A DNA stretch of 64,000 nucleotides from Kribbella sp. VKM Ac-2569 (GTDB taxonomy: Bacteria; Actinomycetota; Actinomycetes; Propionibacteriales; Kribbellaceae): contig NZ_SGXJ01000003.1 in the NCBI RefSeq assembly GCF_004216905.1, positions 496,001 to 560,000 of the forward strand, read 5' to 3'. Below the pieces are notes generated by a model that saw only the letters and a list, made by a program, of their open reading frames with translations, had not been told where the DNA came from and searched no databases. Made by a program: the position numbers and the translations under genes. This document shows positions 23,987-32,490 of this stretch, in pieces. The stretch's first letter is position 1. The number at the start of each line of letters is the position of its first letter.

Positions 23987-26049
23987 GCGAGTCACAAGAG
24001 CCTGCTGCGGACGGCAAGACGGACAGCACGGCCGAGAGCAAGACGGTCAAGGCGACCGAGCGGCCGAACACCGGGCGCGCGTTCGGGCCTCCGGGAGGGA
24101 TCCCGGGGGACAAGTCGATGGACTTCCTGCCCTCGGCGAAGCGGCTGCTCAAGCGGCTGCGTCCGCACAGGGTGCAGGTGTCGGGGGTCGTGCTGCTCGC
24201 GATCTTCAGCGTCGGTCTGTCGGTGCTCGGCCCGAAGATCCTCGGTCGCGCGACCGACATCATCTTCTCCGGCGCGATCGGCAAGCAGTTCCCGCGCGGC
24301 GTGAGCAAGGAACAGATCATCGAGCAGACCCGCGCGTCCGGCAACGGCCGGCTGGCGGACCTGCTGCAGGGGATCGACCTGATCCCGGGCGTCGGTATCG
24401 ACTTCGATGCCCTGCGCAACGTTCTGCTGCTGGTGCTGGCGTTGTACGCCGGGGCGTTCTTCCTGTCCTGGGCGCAGGGTTACATCCTGAACGGCGTCGT
24501 ACAGCGGACCATTCTCGACCTGCGGTCCGAGGTCGAGGAGAAGCTGAACAAACTGCCGCTGAGCTACTTCGACGGCGCGCCGCGCGGCGAGCTGCTCAGC
24601 CGGGTGACCAACGACATCGACAACATCTCGACCAGCCTGCAGCAGACGCTGAGCCAGCTGCTCACGTCGCTGCTGACGGTGATCGGGGTGGTCACGATGA
24701 TGTTCGTGATCTCGCCGCTGCTGGCGCTGATCGCGCTCGTCACGATCCCGATCTCGATGGTGCTGACGGCGGCGATCGCCAAGCGTTCGCAGGTCCGGTT
24801 CGTCGCTCAATGGCGGCATACCGGCGCCTTGAACGGTCAGATCGAGGAAGCGTTCACCGGGCACGAACTGGTGAAGGTCTTCGGTCGGCAGAAGGAGATC
24901 GAGGCGAGCTTCGCGGAGAAGAACGAGGAGCTGTACAAGGCCGCGTTCGGGGCGCAGTTCATCTCCGGTCTGATCATGCCGCTGATGATGTTCATCGGGA
25001 ACGTGAACTACGTGGTGATCGCGGTCGTCGGCGGTCTGCGGGTCGCCTCCGGCACGATGTCGCTGGGTGACGTCCAGGCGTTCATCCAGTACTCGCGGCA
25101 GTTCACCCAGCCGCTGACCCAGGTGGCCTCGATGGCGAACCTCCTGCAGTCGGGCGTGGCGTCGGCGGAGCGCGTGTTCGAGGTCCTGGACGCCAAGGAG
25201 CAGGTGCCGGACGACGCGACACCGGAGAAGGTCACGGACTCGCGAGGCCGGGTCGAGTTCGAGCACGTGTCGTTCTCGTACAAGCCGGACGAGCCGCTGA
25301 TCACCGACCTGAGCCTGGTCGCCGAACCCGGCCAGACGGTCGCGATCGTCGGCCCGACCGGTGCCGGGAAGACCACGCTGGTCAACCTGATCATGCGGTT
25401 CTACGAGCTGAACGGCGGCCGGATCACCCTCGACGGCGTCGACATCATCGACCTGACCCGGCACGACCTGCGCTCGCGGATCGGCATGGTGCTGCAGGAC
25501 ACGTGGCTGTTCGGCGGCACGATCCGGGACAACATCCTCTACGGCAACTTGAAGGCCACCGAGGAGGACATGCTGGCGGCAGCGAAGGCGACGTACGTCG
25601 ACCGCTTCGTGCACAGCCTGCCCGACGGGTACGACACGGTCATCGACGAGGAAGGCAGCAACGTCAGCGCCGGTGAGAAGCAACTGCTCACCATCGCCCG
25701 CGCGTTCCTCGCCGACCCGCAGTTGCTGATCCTCGACGAGGCGACCAGTTCGGTCGACACCCGCACGGAGGTCCTGGTGCAGCGCGCCATGGCCGCCCTG
25801 CGCTCCGACCGCACCAGCTTCGTCATCGCCCACCGCCTGTCCACCATCCGCGACGCGGACCTGATCCTTGTCATGGAAGCCGGCGCCATCGTCGAACAGG
25901 GCAACCACCGCGAACTCCTGGCCGCGAACGGCGCCTACGCCCGCCTCTACAACGCCCAGTTCAGCGGCGCAGTGGTAGACATCGACGAAGAAGCCGCCGC
26001 CATCGCCACCCCAGTAGCAGCACCAGCCGGCCGCCCAATGGCCCGCTGA
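23983..26049 (+). CDS. Heterodimeric ABC exporter, subunit B (catalytic Walker B)
   Basis: A 688-residue partner. A hydrophilic Lys/Glu/Thr-rich N-terminal extension of about 45 residues precedes the membrane domain. There is an insertion of about 50 residues after the first helix, as in TM288/BmrD-type subunits. Walker A GPTGAGKTT and Walker B LLILDEATSSVD are canonical, but the signature is VSAGEKQLLTIARAF instead of LSGGQ. GGAGGAGG precedes ATG 23983. A strong terminator follows, ending the TetR-A-B operon. Confidence 0.92.
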   Translation: MSESQEPAADGKTDSTAESKTVKATERPNTGRAFGPPGGIPGDKSMDFLPSAKRLLKRLRPHRVQVSGVVLLAIFSVGLSVLGPKILGRATDIIFSGAIGKQFPRGVSKEQIIEQTRASGNGRLADLLQGIDLIPGVGIDFDALRNVLLLVLALYAGAFFLSWAQGYILNGVVQRTILDLRSEVEEKLNKLPLSYFDGAPRGELLSRVTNDIDNISTSLQQTLSQLLTSLLTVIGVVTMMFVISPLLALIALVTIPISMVLTAAIAKRSQVRFVAQWRHTGALNGQIEEAFTGHELVKVFGRQKEIEASFAEKNEELYKAAFGAQFISGLIMPLMMFIGNVNYVVIAVVGGLRVASGTMSLGDVQAFIQYSRQFTQPLTQVASMANLLQSGVASAERVFEVLDAKEQVPDDATPEKVTDSRGRVEFEHVSFSYKPDEPLITDLSLVAEPGQTVAIVGPTGAGKTTLVNLIMRFYELNGGRITLDGVDIIDLTRHDLRSRIGMVLQDTWLFGGTIRDNILYGNLKATEEDMLAAAKATYVDRFVHSLPDGYDTVIDEEGSNVSAGEKQLLTIARAFLADPQLLILDEATSSVDTRTEVLVQRAMAALRSDRTSFVIAHRLSTIRDADLILVMEAGAIVEQGNHRELLAANGAYARLYNAQFSGAVVDIDEEAAAIATPVAAPAGRPMAR

Positions 26050-26054
26050 TCGAA

Positions 26055-26087
26055 AGGACGGGGACGCACCACAAGCGTCCCCGTCCT
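26055..26087 (+). terminator. Terminator of the TetR-ABC operon
   Basis: AGGACGGGGACGC pairs perfectly (13 bp) with its complement across a 7-nt loop, 5 bp after the stop codon of ABC subunit B. No T-run follows. Confidence 0.8.
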
Positions 26088-26199
26088 ACACGGTCTGTGG
26101 ATAACTTCCGCGGCGGCATCGTCAACTGTGCGGTACTTGATGAGCCGGGCGCGGTTGTCGCCTCGGCTGCGTGAGCCGCGTGTGCGGGAAGGCGTGAAA

Positions 26200-26625
26200 G
26201 TGGTGAACCTGAAGGCCGTCGCGGATCTGGCGCGGGATGTCGCCGTACTGCGTGATGCCGGGAGCAACTACCGGCGCTGGCTGGACGACTGGTCCGGGCG
26301 GTATCGCAACGAGATCCGCGCATGGATCAGCGGCGGATCGACCGACCCGCGGCTTGCGGAGTTCCTTGACTCGTTCGTGTACCGAGCCGACAACCGGCAG
26401 GTGGATGCGCTGCAGAAGACGTTGGACCGCGCACATGTGCCGGACCGTGACAGGGAGGCGATCTGGGCCGCGTACGACCGGTGCGGGAGCGACGGCGACA
26501 AACGGGTGTTCGTCGAGAATGTGTTCACTTCGATGCGACCGGCTGGAGGTGGGGATGGGCGAGGACAGCGAGATGGATCCCGTGGAAGAGTGGATGGCCC
26601 TGGCATGGGTGGACGAGACCTTTGA
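26200..26625 (+). CDS. Hypothetical protein overlapping the nucleoside hydrolase gene
   Basis: Not recognised. It would encode a hydrophilic, mostly helical protein of about 141 residues rich in Arg, Asp and Trp (VLRDAGSNYRRWLDDWSGRYR, EFLDSFVYRADNRQ). GTG 26200 was chosen because GGAAGG lies 7 nt upstream; the frame is open back to 26128. Its last 70 nt overlap the next gene in another frame, and its C-terminal tail there is Gly/Arg-rich and probably unstructured. The overlap suggests coupled expression with the nucleoside hydrolase-like enzyme, and perhaps a functional pair. Confidence 0.55.
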   Translation: MVNLKAVADLARDVAVLRDAGSNYRRWLDDWSGRYRNEIRAWISGGSTDPRLAEFLDSFVYRADNRQVDALQKTLDRAHVPDRDREAIWAAYDRCGSDGDKRVFVENVFTSMRPAGGGDGRGQRDGSRGRVDGPGMGGRDL

Positions 26626-27535
26626 GGAGTTCGATCCGCTGATGGTTGGCGGGCCTCCGCCTGCTGTCGGTGTGCCTGCGATCGCGCGGGCGCCGATGAT
26701 CGTCGATACGGATGCTGGTGGGGATCCGGATGACAGTGTGGCGTTGGTGGTGGCGGCTCGGTTGGTGCCTGAGTTGGTGTTGGTGGTTACCAGTGACGAG
26801 TACGGCGGGGAGCGGGCTCGGTTTGTGCGGTGGTTGCTGGATTTGGCGGGGCGGTCGGATGTTCGCGTGGTGGCGGGGGGCGATCTGGGGAATCGACGGG
26901 GATTTGTTGTCGGTGGGATGTGTCCGGCGGACGTGCCTCCGCAGGAGTCGGATGTCGTGGCGGCGGTGAGTGAGGTCTTTGAGGGGCTGGAGGGGCGGGC
27001 TCGGTGGGTGGGGATCGGGCCGTTGTCGAATCTGGCGACCTTGCAGCGCGAACGGCCGGAGTTGGTGGCCCGGATGGTGGTCACGCAGATGGGCGGGGCG
27101 ATCAACTACCGGAATCCGGCGCGGGCCGAGCACAACTTCCGGGCGGATCCGGACGCGGTGATCGGGATGCTGCCGACTTTGGAGCGCTGGGGGCCGCCGA
27201 CGTTCGTGCTGTCCGACGTGACGTTCAATCCGGCCATCGAGATCACGGCGGAGTCGCTGCTCTACAAGCGGTGGACCGCACCGGACGCGCGCCCGTGGGA
27301 GCGAGTACTGCGCGAACACTTCGATCGCTGGACCGCGAAGTACCCGGCAATGCAGCATGACGCGCTCACGCTCGCGGCCGCGCTGCTCTGGCCGGGCGTG
27401 CGTTTCGTGCGAGAGCGCGTCGCGCTGGATTCCATTGCGCGGATGACGCCGAGCGCCGACGGGGTTGAGATCGCGATGTCGGTATCGGCTGACTACTCGG
27501 CTTTCATGGCCTGGCTGGAGAAGGCGTTGAGCTGA
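26555..27535 (+). CDS. Inosine/uridine-preferring nucleoside hydrolase-like protein
   Basis: The calcium-binding nucleoside hydrolase signature is present in modified form: IVDTDAGGDPDDSVALVVA, where the classical motif is DTDPGxDD. Also present are the AEHNFRADPDAV loop (classical FNIxxDPEA) and a late HDALTLAAAL aspartate. It should cleave the N-glycosidic bond of nucleosides or related ribosides. A 40-residue acidic N-terminal extension is unusual. GGAGG precedes ATG 26555. Codons between about 26700 and 27050 use far more G/T-ending triplets (TTG, GTG, GTT) than neighbouring genes, hinting at a different history. Convergent with the next gene, 5 bp apart. Confidence 0.75.
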   Translation: MGEDSEMDPVEEWMALAWVDETFEEFDPLMVGGPPPAVGVPAIARAPMIVDTDAGGDPDDSVALVVAARLVPELVLVVTSDEYGGERARFVRWLLDLAGRSDVRVVAGGDLGNRRGFVVGGMCPADVPPQESDVVAAVSEVFEGLEGRARWVGIGPLSNLATLQRERPELVARMVVTQMGGAINYRNPARAEHNFRADPDAVIGMLPTLERWGPPTFVLSDVTFNPAIEITAESLLYKRWTAPDARPWERVLREHFDRWTAKYPAMQHDALTLAAALLWPGVRFVRERVALDSIARMTPSADGVEIAMSVSADYSAFMAWLEKALS

Positions 27536-27540
27536 CGCCC

Positions 27541-28491
27541 TCAGTCCCAGATGAAGTTGAGTGCGCGTTCGAAGTTGACGTAGCCGGCGCGGGCGAAGGC
27601 CTTGGCCATCGGCACGTTGCCGAGGTCTGTCGAGGCCCTGATCCGGTCGACGCCCTCGGCGGCGAGGAGGCGGGTGCCCTCGGCAAGGATCTCGTCGATG
27701 TAGCCGTGCCCGCGGTGTGCGGGGAGTACGCCGATGTACGCGATGATCGGGTGGTAGTTGTTGCGGGCGGGCACCACGAAGCCGACCGGGCCGCCGCCGT
27801 CGGGGAGTTCGGCGATCCGCCACCACTCGTGCGGGCTCTTGAACCCGGCGAACTCCTCGTCGTAGTGCTGCTCTGCTGCCTCACGCGGACTGAGTCCGGA
27901 GGCCAGGTCCGCCTGGCCGTGGGCGTCGAGCGTGCCCTCCATCACCGGGGTCATGAGAGCGAGCAGATCCTCGCGGTCGGCGACCGGGCGGAAGACGAGC
28001 TGGCCCTTGGACTCTGGGAGCAGAGACTCCGGGGTCCACTGCAACCGAAGGCGCTCGACGAGTAGCCGCGCGCCCGTGCTCTCGAGGATGCGCGTGCGGG
28101 ACTCGACCACCTCGCGGGCCGCGGCGTTCTCACGCCAGTCCGGCGGGACGAAGCGCCCGTACTCCGGCAGCTTCGCACCCGCCGGAAAGAGCGCCGCCTT
28201 CGCCGTCTCGAACAGCCGCAGGCCGATCTCGTCACGGTCGGCCCGCGGCAGCGTGTCGTCGATGTCGAAGAAGTCGAACTGCAGCGGGACATCGCCGCCC
28301 GGGGTCGTCCACCAGGAAAGCCGGGCGAGGAGCCGGTCGCCGTCGAGGGCCACCCACGTCCACTCGGGGCGCCGGCAGCCGTTGGCGAAGTCGTCGGGCA
28401 GTTCGTGGTCGAGGACGTAGGAGAGCCGGCAGAACAGCTCGATCTCCTCAGGACCGGTCAGGTGTCGGTAGGTCACCGATGTCAGCGTCAA
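27541..28491 (-). CDS. GNAT-family N-acetyltransferase, two-domain
   Basis: The 316-residue protein has a degenerate N-terminal GNAT half and a complete C-terminal one (GFVVPARNNYHPIIAYIGVLPAHRGHGYIDEILAEG, then ASTDLGNVPMAKAFARAGYVNFERAL). The substrate is unknown. TTG 28491 was taken as start because GGAG is 5 nt upstream and the fold begins there. It lies 25 bp downstream of the CGNR zinc-finger gene on the same strand and may be co-transcribed with it. Confidence 0.8.
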   Translation of the reverse strand: MTLTSVTYRHLTGPEEIELFCRLSYVLDHELPDDFANGCRRPEWTWVALDGDRLLARLSWWTTPGGDVPLQFDFFDIDDTLPRADRDEIGLRLFETAKAALFPAGAKLPEYGRFVPPDWRENAAAREVVESRTRILESTGARLLVERLRLQWTPESLLPESKGQLVFRPVADREDLLALMTPVMEGTLDAHGQADLASGLSPREAAEQHYDEEFAGFKSPHEWWRIAELPDGGGPVGFVVPARNNYHPIIAYIGVLPAHRGHGYIDEILAEGTRLLAAEGVDRIRASTDLGNVPMAKAFARAGYVNFERALNFIWD

Positions 28492-28516
28492 GTGAGCTCC
28501 TGTGCTCAGGCGGATT

Positions 28517-29113
28517 CTAGGACGGGTTGGCGGTACGTCGGGCGTAGGCGCGGGCGGCTCGGACGCGGTCGCCGCAGCGGGTGGAGCACCAGTGGCGGCG
28601 GCCGTGGCGGATCAGGTAGCGGTTGCAGGGGGTGGATTCGCAAGCCGTGAGGGTTTCGGCTTCGGCGCTGGTGAGGAGGTCGGCTGCGCTGGCGGAGATC
28701 GTGGCCAGTGCGTGCTCGAGGATCTCGTTCGTCGGGCAAGGGGTGGCGCGATAGGGGCCGGTCTTGTCGTCCCAGCGCAGGAGCGCGGCGGTCGGGACCC
28801 GGGTGAGGGCATCGTTCACGGCGTCGAGGGCCGCGGGGAGAGCGGGGGCGCCGGCGATTCGGGCGGCGAAGAGCGAGCGGACGTGTTCGCGGAGGGCGCG
28901 GAGCTGGGTCGCGCACATCTCCTGTACGTCGGCGTTCTCGGGCGCGAGGTTCCGCGCTGTCAGCCAGCGATTGACTGCGGCAGGACTACCCAGCAGGTCG
29001 ACGTACTGGCCGCCGGGCAGCGCGATCGCCGTGTTCGCGAACTCGAGTGCGAGGTGATCGTCCGCGCCAGGAGCAGGCGGCAGCGGTGGCTCAGGATCCG
29101 ACACGTGTCTCAT
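28517..29113 (-). CDS. ABATE/CGNR zinc-finger regulator
   Basis: The 198-residue protein combines an N-terminal ABATE-type stress-sensing region (LALEFANTAIALPGGQYVDLLGSPAAVNRWL) with a C-terminal CGNR-type zinc finger (CESTPCNRYLIRHGRRHWC followed by STRCGDRVRAARAYARR). In this member the name-giving CGNR reads CGDR. Such proteins are predicted transcription factors. It is divergent from an MFS pump, and a 37-bp inverted repeat lies between the two, so it probably regulates both. ATG 29113 is the first start compatible with the conserved N-domain. Confidence 0.82.
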   Translation of the reverse strand: MRHVSDPEPPLPPAPGADDHLALEFANTAIALPGGQYVDLLGSPAAVNRWLTARNLAPENADVQEMCATQLRALREHVRSLFAARIAGAPALPAALDAVNDALTRVPTAALLRWDDKTGPYRATPCPTNEILEHALATISASAADLLTSAEAETLTACESTPCNRYLIRHGRRHWCSTRCGDRVRAARAYARRTANPS

Positions 29114-29127
29114 GGTACAGGTTGCAT

Positions 29128-29164
29128 TCATCCGTGAGAACGACTTACCGTTCCTCACGGATGA
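29128..29164. promoter_or_regulatory. 37-bp inverted repeat operator between CGNR and MFS genes
   Basis: TCATCCGTGAG (29128-29138) is mirrored by CTCACGGATGA (29154-29164), with inner AACG/CGTT also paired. A further half-site, CCGTGAGGACG, lies at 29177-29187 just before the MFS start. The repeat covers a possible -10 (TTACCG, 29145-29150) paired with -35 TTGCAT (29122-29127), so a bound protein would repress the pump. Confidence 0.7.
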
Positions 29165-29189
29165 TCTGCCATTTAACCGTGAGGACGAG

Positions 29190-30338
29190 ATGAAGCTGAC
29201 GGCGTTGCTGGTGTGCGTGTTCGGAGTGACCACGGGGGAGTTCGTGGTGGCCGGGATCCTGCCGGCCGTGGCCGGGGATCTGGGGGTCTCGATCCCGGCG
29301 GCCGGGCTGCTCGTCACGGCGTATGCGCTGGGGATGATCGTCGGCGGCCCGTTGCTGACGGCAATCACTGCCGGCCGGCCGCGAAAACCTCTCGTCCTCG
29401 GGCTGCTCGCGGTCGCGGTGACCGGCAACCTGCTCTCCACGGTCGCTCCCGGGTACGGCGTCCTGTTCGCGGCACGGATCGTGACGGCACTGGTCACGTC
29501 CACGTTCTTCGCGAACGCGATCGTCATCGCGACCACCTCCGCGCCGCCGGACAAGAAGGCGTCCACCGTCGCGAAGCTTGCCCTCGGCATGAATCTGGCG
29601 ATGATCCTCGGCGCACCGCTCGGCACCTGGATCGGCGACGTCTTCGGCTGGCGTGCGACCTTCGCCGCGATCACAGCCTGCTGTGCAGCCGGACTGATTC
29701 TGGTCGCCCGGTTCATTCCGAATGATCAGCCCGGCGTACGCACCCGCGCGCTGGCGGAGTTCGCCGTCTTCCGCAACCGCGACCTGCTCCTCGCGATCAC
29801 CATCACCGCCGTCGCCAACATCGGCGTACTGATGGTGTTCACCTACCTCGCACCGCTGTTGACCGGCCCCGCGTCATTCCCCGCGGGGGCCATCGCGCCG
29901 ATGCTGCTGGTGTACGGCGTCGGCGCGACGATCGGCAATCTGGTGGGCGGCCGCCTCGCCGACCGTGCGCTGCTGCCTTCGCAACTCGGCGCGCTAGCAC
30001 TGCTAGTTCTGGCGCTCGCAGCCCTGCGGCTCAGCCCGGTCACGATCCTGACCGGTGTGCTCGTCTTCGCTCTCGGCGCAGTCGGATTCTCCGTGATCCC
30101 CGGCATGCAGGCGCGCGTGCTCACCGCGGCCGCCGGAGCTCCGACGTTGGCGATCGCCGTCAACGCCTCGTCGTACCAGGTCGCGGCCGCCTTCGCAGGC
30201 TGGTTGGGCGGCCGGGTCGTCGCCGGACCCGGCCTGCCCACGATCTACCTCGTCGCCGCGGCGACGACAGTCCTCGGACTCGCGCTCACCGGGCTGGCGT
30301 TAGCGCGCCAGACGGCGTACGGCGAGCTCCGCCAGTAG
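29190..30338 (+). CDS. MFS efflux transporter (DHA1, AraJ/Cmx-like)
   Basis: A 382-residue protein with about 12 membrane helices. The start (MKLTALLVCVFGVTTGEFVVAGILPAVAGDLGV) is typical of the DHA1 arabinose-efflux/chloramphenicol-efflux group of drug:proton antiporters. Motif A-like and motif C-like regions are visible (AGRPRKPLVLGLLAV; GMNLAMILGAPLGTWIGD). ATG 29190 was chosen behind GAGGACGAG; the longer frame begins inside the operator. Its 3' end overlaps the convergent amidohydrolase gene by 39 bp. Confidence 0.87.
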   Translation: MKLTALLVCVFGVTTGEFVVAGILPAVAGDLGVSIPAAGLLVTAYALGMIVGGPLLTAITAGRPRKPLVLGLLAVAVTGNLLSTVAPGYGVLFAARIVTALVTSTFFANAIVIATTSAPPDKKASTVAKLALGMNLAMILGAPLGTWIGDVFGWRATFAAITACCAAGLILVARFIPNDQPGVRTRALAEFAVFRNRDLLLAITITAVANIGVLMVFTYLAPLLTGPASFPAGAIAPMLLVYGVGATIGNLVGGRLADRALLPSQLGALALLVLALAALRLSPVTILTGVLVFALGAVGFSVIPGMQARVLTAAAGAPTLAIAVNASSYQVAAAFAGWLGGRVVAGPGLPTIYLVAAATTVLGLALTGLALARQTAYGELRQ

Positions 30339-31490
30339 GGCGGCGCCGTCGGGAAGGACTGAGTCGTCGAAGTTGGCCAGTGGGGAGTGGTTGTCGGCGG
30401 CTGCGTCGGGATCGGCGGCGGCGCAGGCGCTGAGGTTGAGGTAGACGCCGGGGACCTCCTGCAGGATGAAGGAGAAGTCCTCGGCGCCGCAGCGTGGATT
30501 CGGCCGTTCGCGGAACCGGTCCGGACCGAAGACATCGAGGATGGTGTCGCGAGCGAAGTTGAACTCCGCCTCGTTGTTGACCGTCACCGGATACCCGACC
30601 CGGTACTCCGCCTCGACCTGCAGCCCGTGTGCGGCAGCGAGCCCCTCGACCAGCTGGATCGACGCCTCCTGGATCTTCGCCCGGCCCACCTCGGAGAACG
30701 TCCGCACGGTCGCGTCGAAGAACGCGTCGTCCGGGATGATGTTCTCCTTCGTGCCGCCCGCGATCCGCCCGACCGTGAGAACCACCGGGTCGAACACGTC
30801 GAACTGCCGCGTGATCATCGTCTGCAACGCGGTCACGATCTCGCAGAGCACCGGAATCGGGTCCTTACCGCGGTACGGCGTGGAGCCGTGCGTGCCCGCG
30901 CCGACAACGCGCACGGACAACTGGTCGGCCGCCGCCATGAACGACCCTGGCCTGCTGCTCCACATCCCCAACGGCTGCGAGGACGCGCCGACATGCAGCC
31001 CGTACGCCGCATCCGCCCGCCGGCCGGCCGCGTCGAGAACCCCTTCGCGGATCATGATCGGCGCGCCACCGGTCGTCTCCTCGCCCGGCTGGAACATGAA
31101 CACCACGTCACCCGCCAGCTCGTCCCGCATTGCACACAGCACCTTCGCGGCGCCGACGAGCCCCGCGATGTGCAGGTCGTGACCGCACGCGTGCATCATC
31201 CCGGGATGCAGGGATGCGAACGGTACGTCGGTCCGTTCGGCGACCGGCAGTGCGTCCATGTCGCCGCGCAGCAGTACGACGGGACCGGGACCGCCACCGC
31301 CCCGCAGTACGGCGGTCACCGACGACAGTTCCTTGCCGAGCGTGATCTCCAGCGGCAAACCTTCGAGCGCGTCCAGGATCAGCTGCTGTGTCTTCGGCAG
31401 GTCGAGGTCGTACTCCGGGACCTGGTGCAGCGCCCGGCGCAACGTGACGATCTCCTCGCGGAACTGCTCCGCCAGCTCACGCGTCCTCAT
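30300..31490 (-). CDS. M20-family amidohydrolase (N-acyl amino acid/hippurate hydrolase type)
   Basis: A di-metal peptidase-like enzyme of 396 residues releasing an amino acid from N-acylated precursors. Visible metal-site motifs are LLRGDMDALP, MMHACGHDLHIAGL and MFQPGEETTGGAPIMI, and the late HxGAEDF-equivalent reads RCGAEDFSFIL. A dimerisation insert lies between. The precise acyl substrate cannot be told. The ATG overlaps the exonuclease stop (ATGA), so it is the second cistron of a two-gene unit whose members have no obvious functional link. Confidence 0.88.
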   Translation of the reverse strand: MRTRELAEQFREEIVTLRRALHQVPEYDLDLPKTQQLILDALEGLPLEITLGKELSSVTAVLRGGGGPGPVVLLRGDMDALPVAERTDVPFASLHPGMMHACGHDLHIAGLVGAAKVLCAMRDELAGDVVFMFQPGEETTGGAPIMIREGVLDAAGRRADAAYGLHVGASSQPLGMWSSRPGSFMAAADQLSVRVVGAGTHGSTPYRGKDPIPVLCEIVTALQTMITRQFDVFDPVVLTVGRIAGGTKENIIPDDAFFDATVRTFSEVGRAKIQEASIQLVEGLAAAHGLQVEAEYRVGYPVTVNNEAEFNFARDTILDVFGPDRFRERPNPRCGAEDFSFILQEVPGVYLNLSACAAADPDAAADNHSPLANFDDSVLPDGAALLAELAVRRLAR

Positions 31491-32443
31491 GCTTTGGGGC
31501 CCAGATCGAGCGCCGCCATGACGCGTTGGGCGCTGCTGCCGAGCTCGAGCAGTTCGACGAGATCCAGCCAGCGTTCCGGGTCCTTGATCGTGCGCGGCAG
31601 CGTCGCGTCGTACGTCCCGACCGGCGCGTCCTTCGCCACCGCGACCACCTTCGGCGCGACATCGAGATAGTCGGCCGCGGCCACGATCTTCTTCTTCACC
31701 CCGGGCGCCATCGGCGTACTCGAGTCGGCGGCCGCGGCACGGATCGCGTCCAGATCGCCGTACGCCGTGACCAGCGAGGCGGCTGTCTTCTCGCCGACGC
31801 CCTTCACGCCGGGCAGCCCGTCGGACGCGTCACCACGCAGCGTCGCAAAGTCGGCGTACCGCTGAGCGGGGACCTCGTACTTCGCCAGCAGCGCCTTCTC
31901 GTCGTACACCTCGGCCCGGCCGACGCCGCGGGCGGCCGTGTAGACGACCCGGATGCCGCGGCTGTCGTCGATCAGCTGGAACAGGTCACGGTCCCCGGTG
32001 ACGACGTCGACCGGCATCGTCGCCTGGTGCGACAGCGTGCCGATCACGTCGTCGGCCTCGTGGTCCGGCGCGCCGACGACGGTGATCCCGATCGCCTCCA
32101 GGCAGGCCCGGATGTACGGGATCTGCGCCTCCAGGCGGTCCGGCACGTCCTCGACCTGCTCGCCCTTCGGCGTCACGAACTCGACCCGCTGCGCCTTGTA
32201 CGACGGGATCAGCGCGACCCGCCACGACGGCCGCCAGTTGTCGTCCCAGCAGGCCACCAGATGGGTCGGCTTGTGGTTGTCGGCCAGCCGGGCGATGAAG
32301 TCGAGCAGCCCCCGGATCGCGTTGGTCGGCGTACCGTCGGCAGCCTTCATCGTGTCCGGTACGCCGAAGAACGCACGGAAGTAGAGGGACGCCGTGTCGA
32401 GCAGCATCAGCCGCTGTCCGGTCGCTGGAACTGTCTCAGCCAT
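31487..32443 (-). CDS. 5'-3' exonuclease / flap endonuclease (PolI N-domain type)
   Basis: A 318-residue stand-alone homologue of the 5' nuclease domain of DNA polymerase I. N-region RLMLLDTASLYFRAFFG supplies the first metal aspartate; APDHEADDVIGTLSHQA and VVTGDRDLFQLID supply further acidic ligands; the helix-hairpin-helix LPGVKGVGEKTAASL follows. It would remove RNA primers or flaps during replication and repair. Upstream is a 47-bp divergent region shared with the Lrp gene; no good ribosome-binding site is seen at ATG 32443. Confidence 0.9.
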   Translation of the reverse strand: MAETVPATGQRLMLLDTASLYFRAFFGVPDTMKAADGTPTNAIRGLLDFIARLADNHKPTHLVACWDDNWRPSWRVALIPSYKAQRVEFVTPKGEQVEDVPDRLEAQIPYIRACLEAIGITVVGAPDHEADDVIGTLSHQATMPVDVVTGDRDLFQLIDDSRGIRVVYTAARGVGRAEVYDEKALLAKYEVPAQRYADFATLRGDASDGLPGVKGVGEKTAASLVTAYGDLDAIRAAAADSSTPMAPGVKKKIVAAADYLDVAPKVVAVAKDAPVGTYDATLPRTIKDPERWLDLVELLELGSSAQRVMAALDLGPKA

Positions 32444-32490
32444 AGGGAGATGCTTTCATGCCGGGCGCTCGCGGCAGTAGGGTCTCCAGG

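Noticed and set aside
15921..26049. A phage-defence island built from the SNF2, SWIM and ABC genes
   Set aside because: No restriction, nuclease, methyltransferase or other defence partners are adjacent; SNF2-SWIM pairs are common chromosomal genes in actinomycetes.
26096..26104. Exact DnaA-box sequence TGTGGATAA
   Set aside because: It is a single copy with no second box, no AT-rich unwinding region and no dnaA/dnaN nearby, so it is not evidence for an origin.
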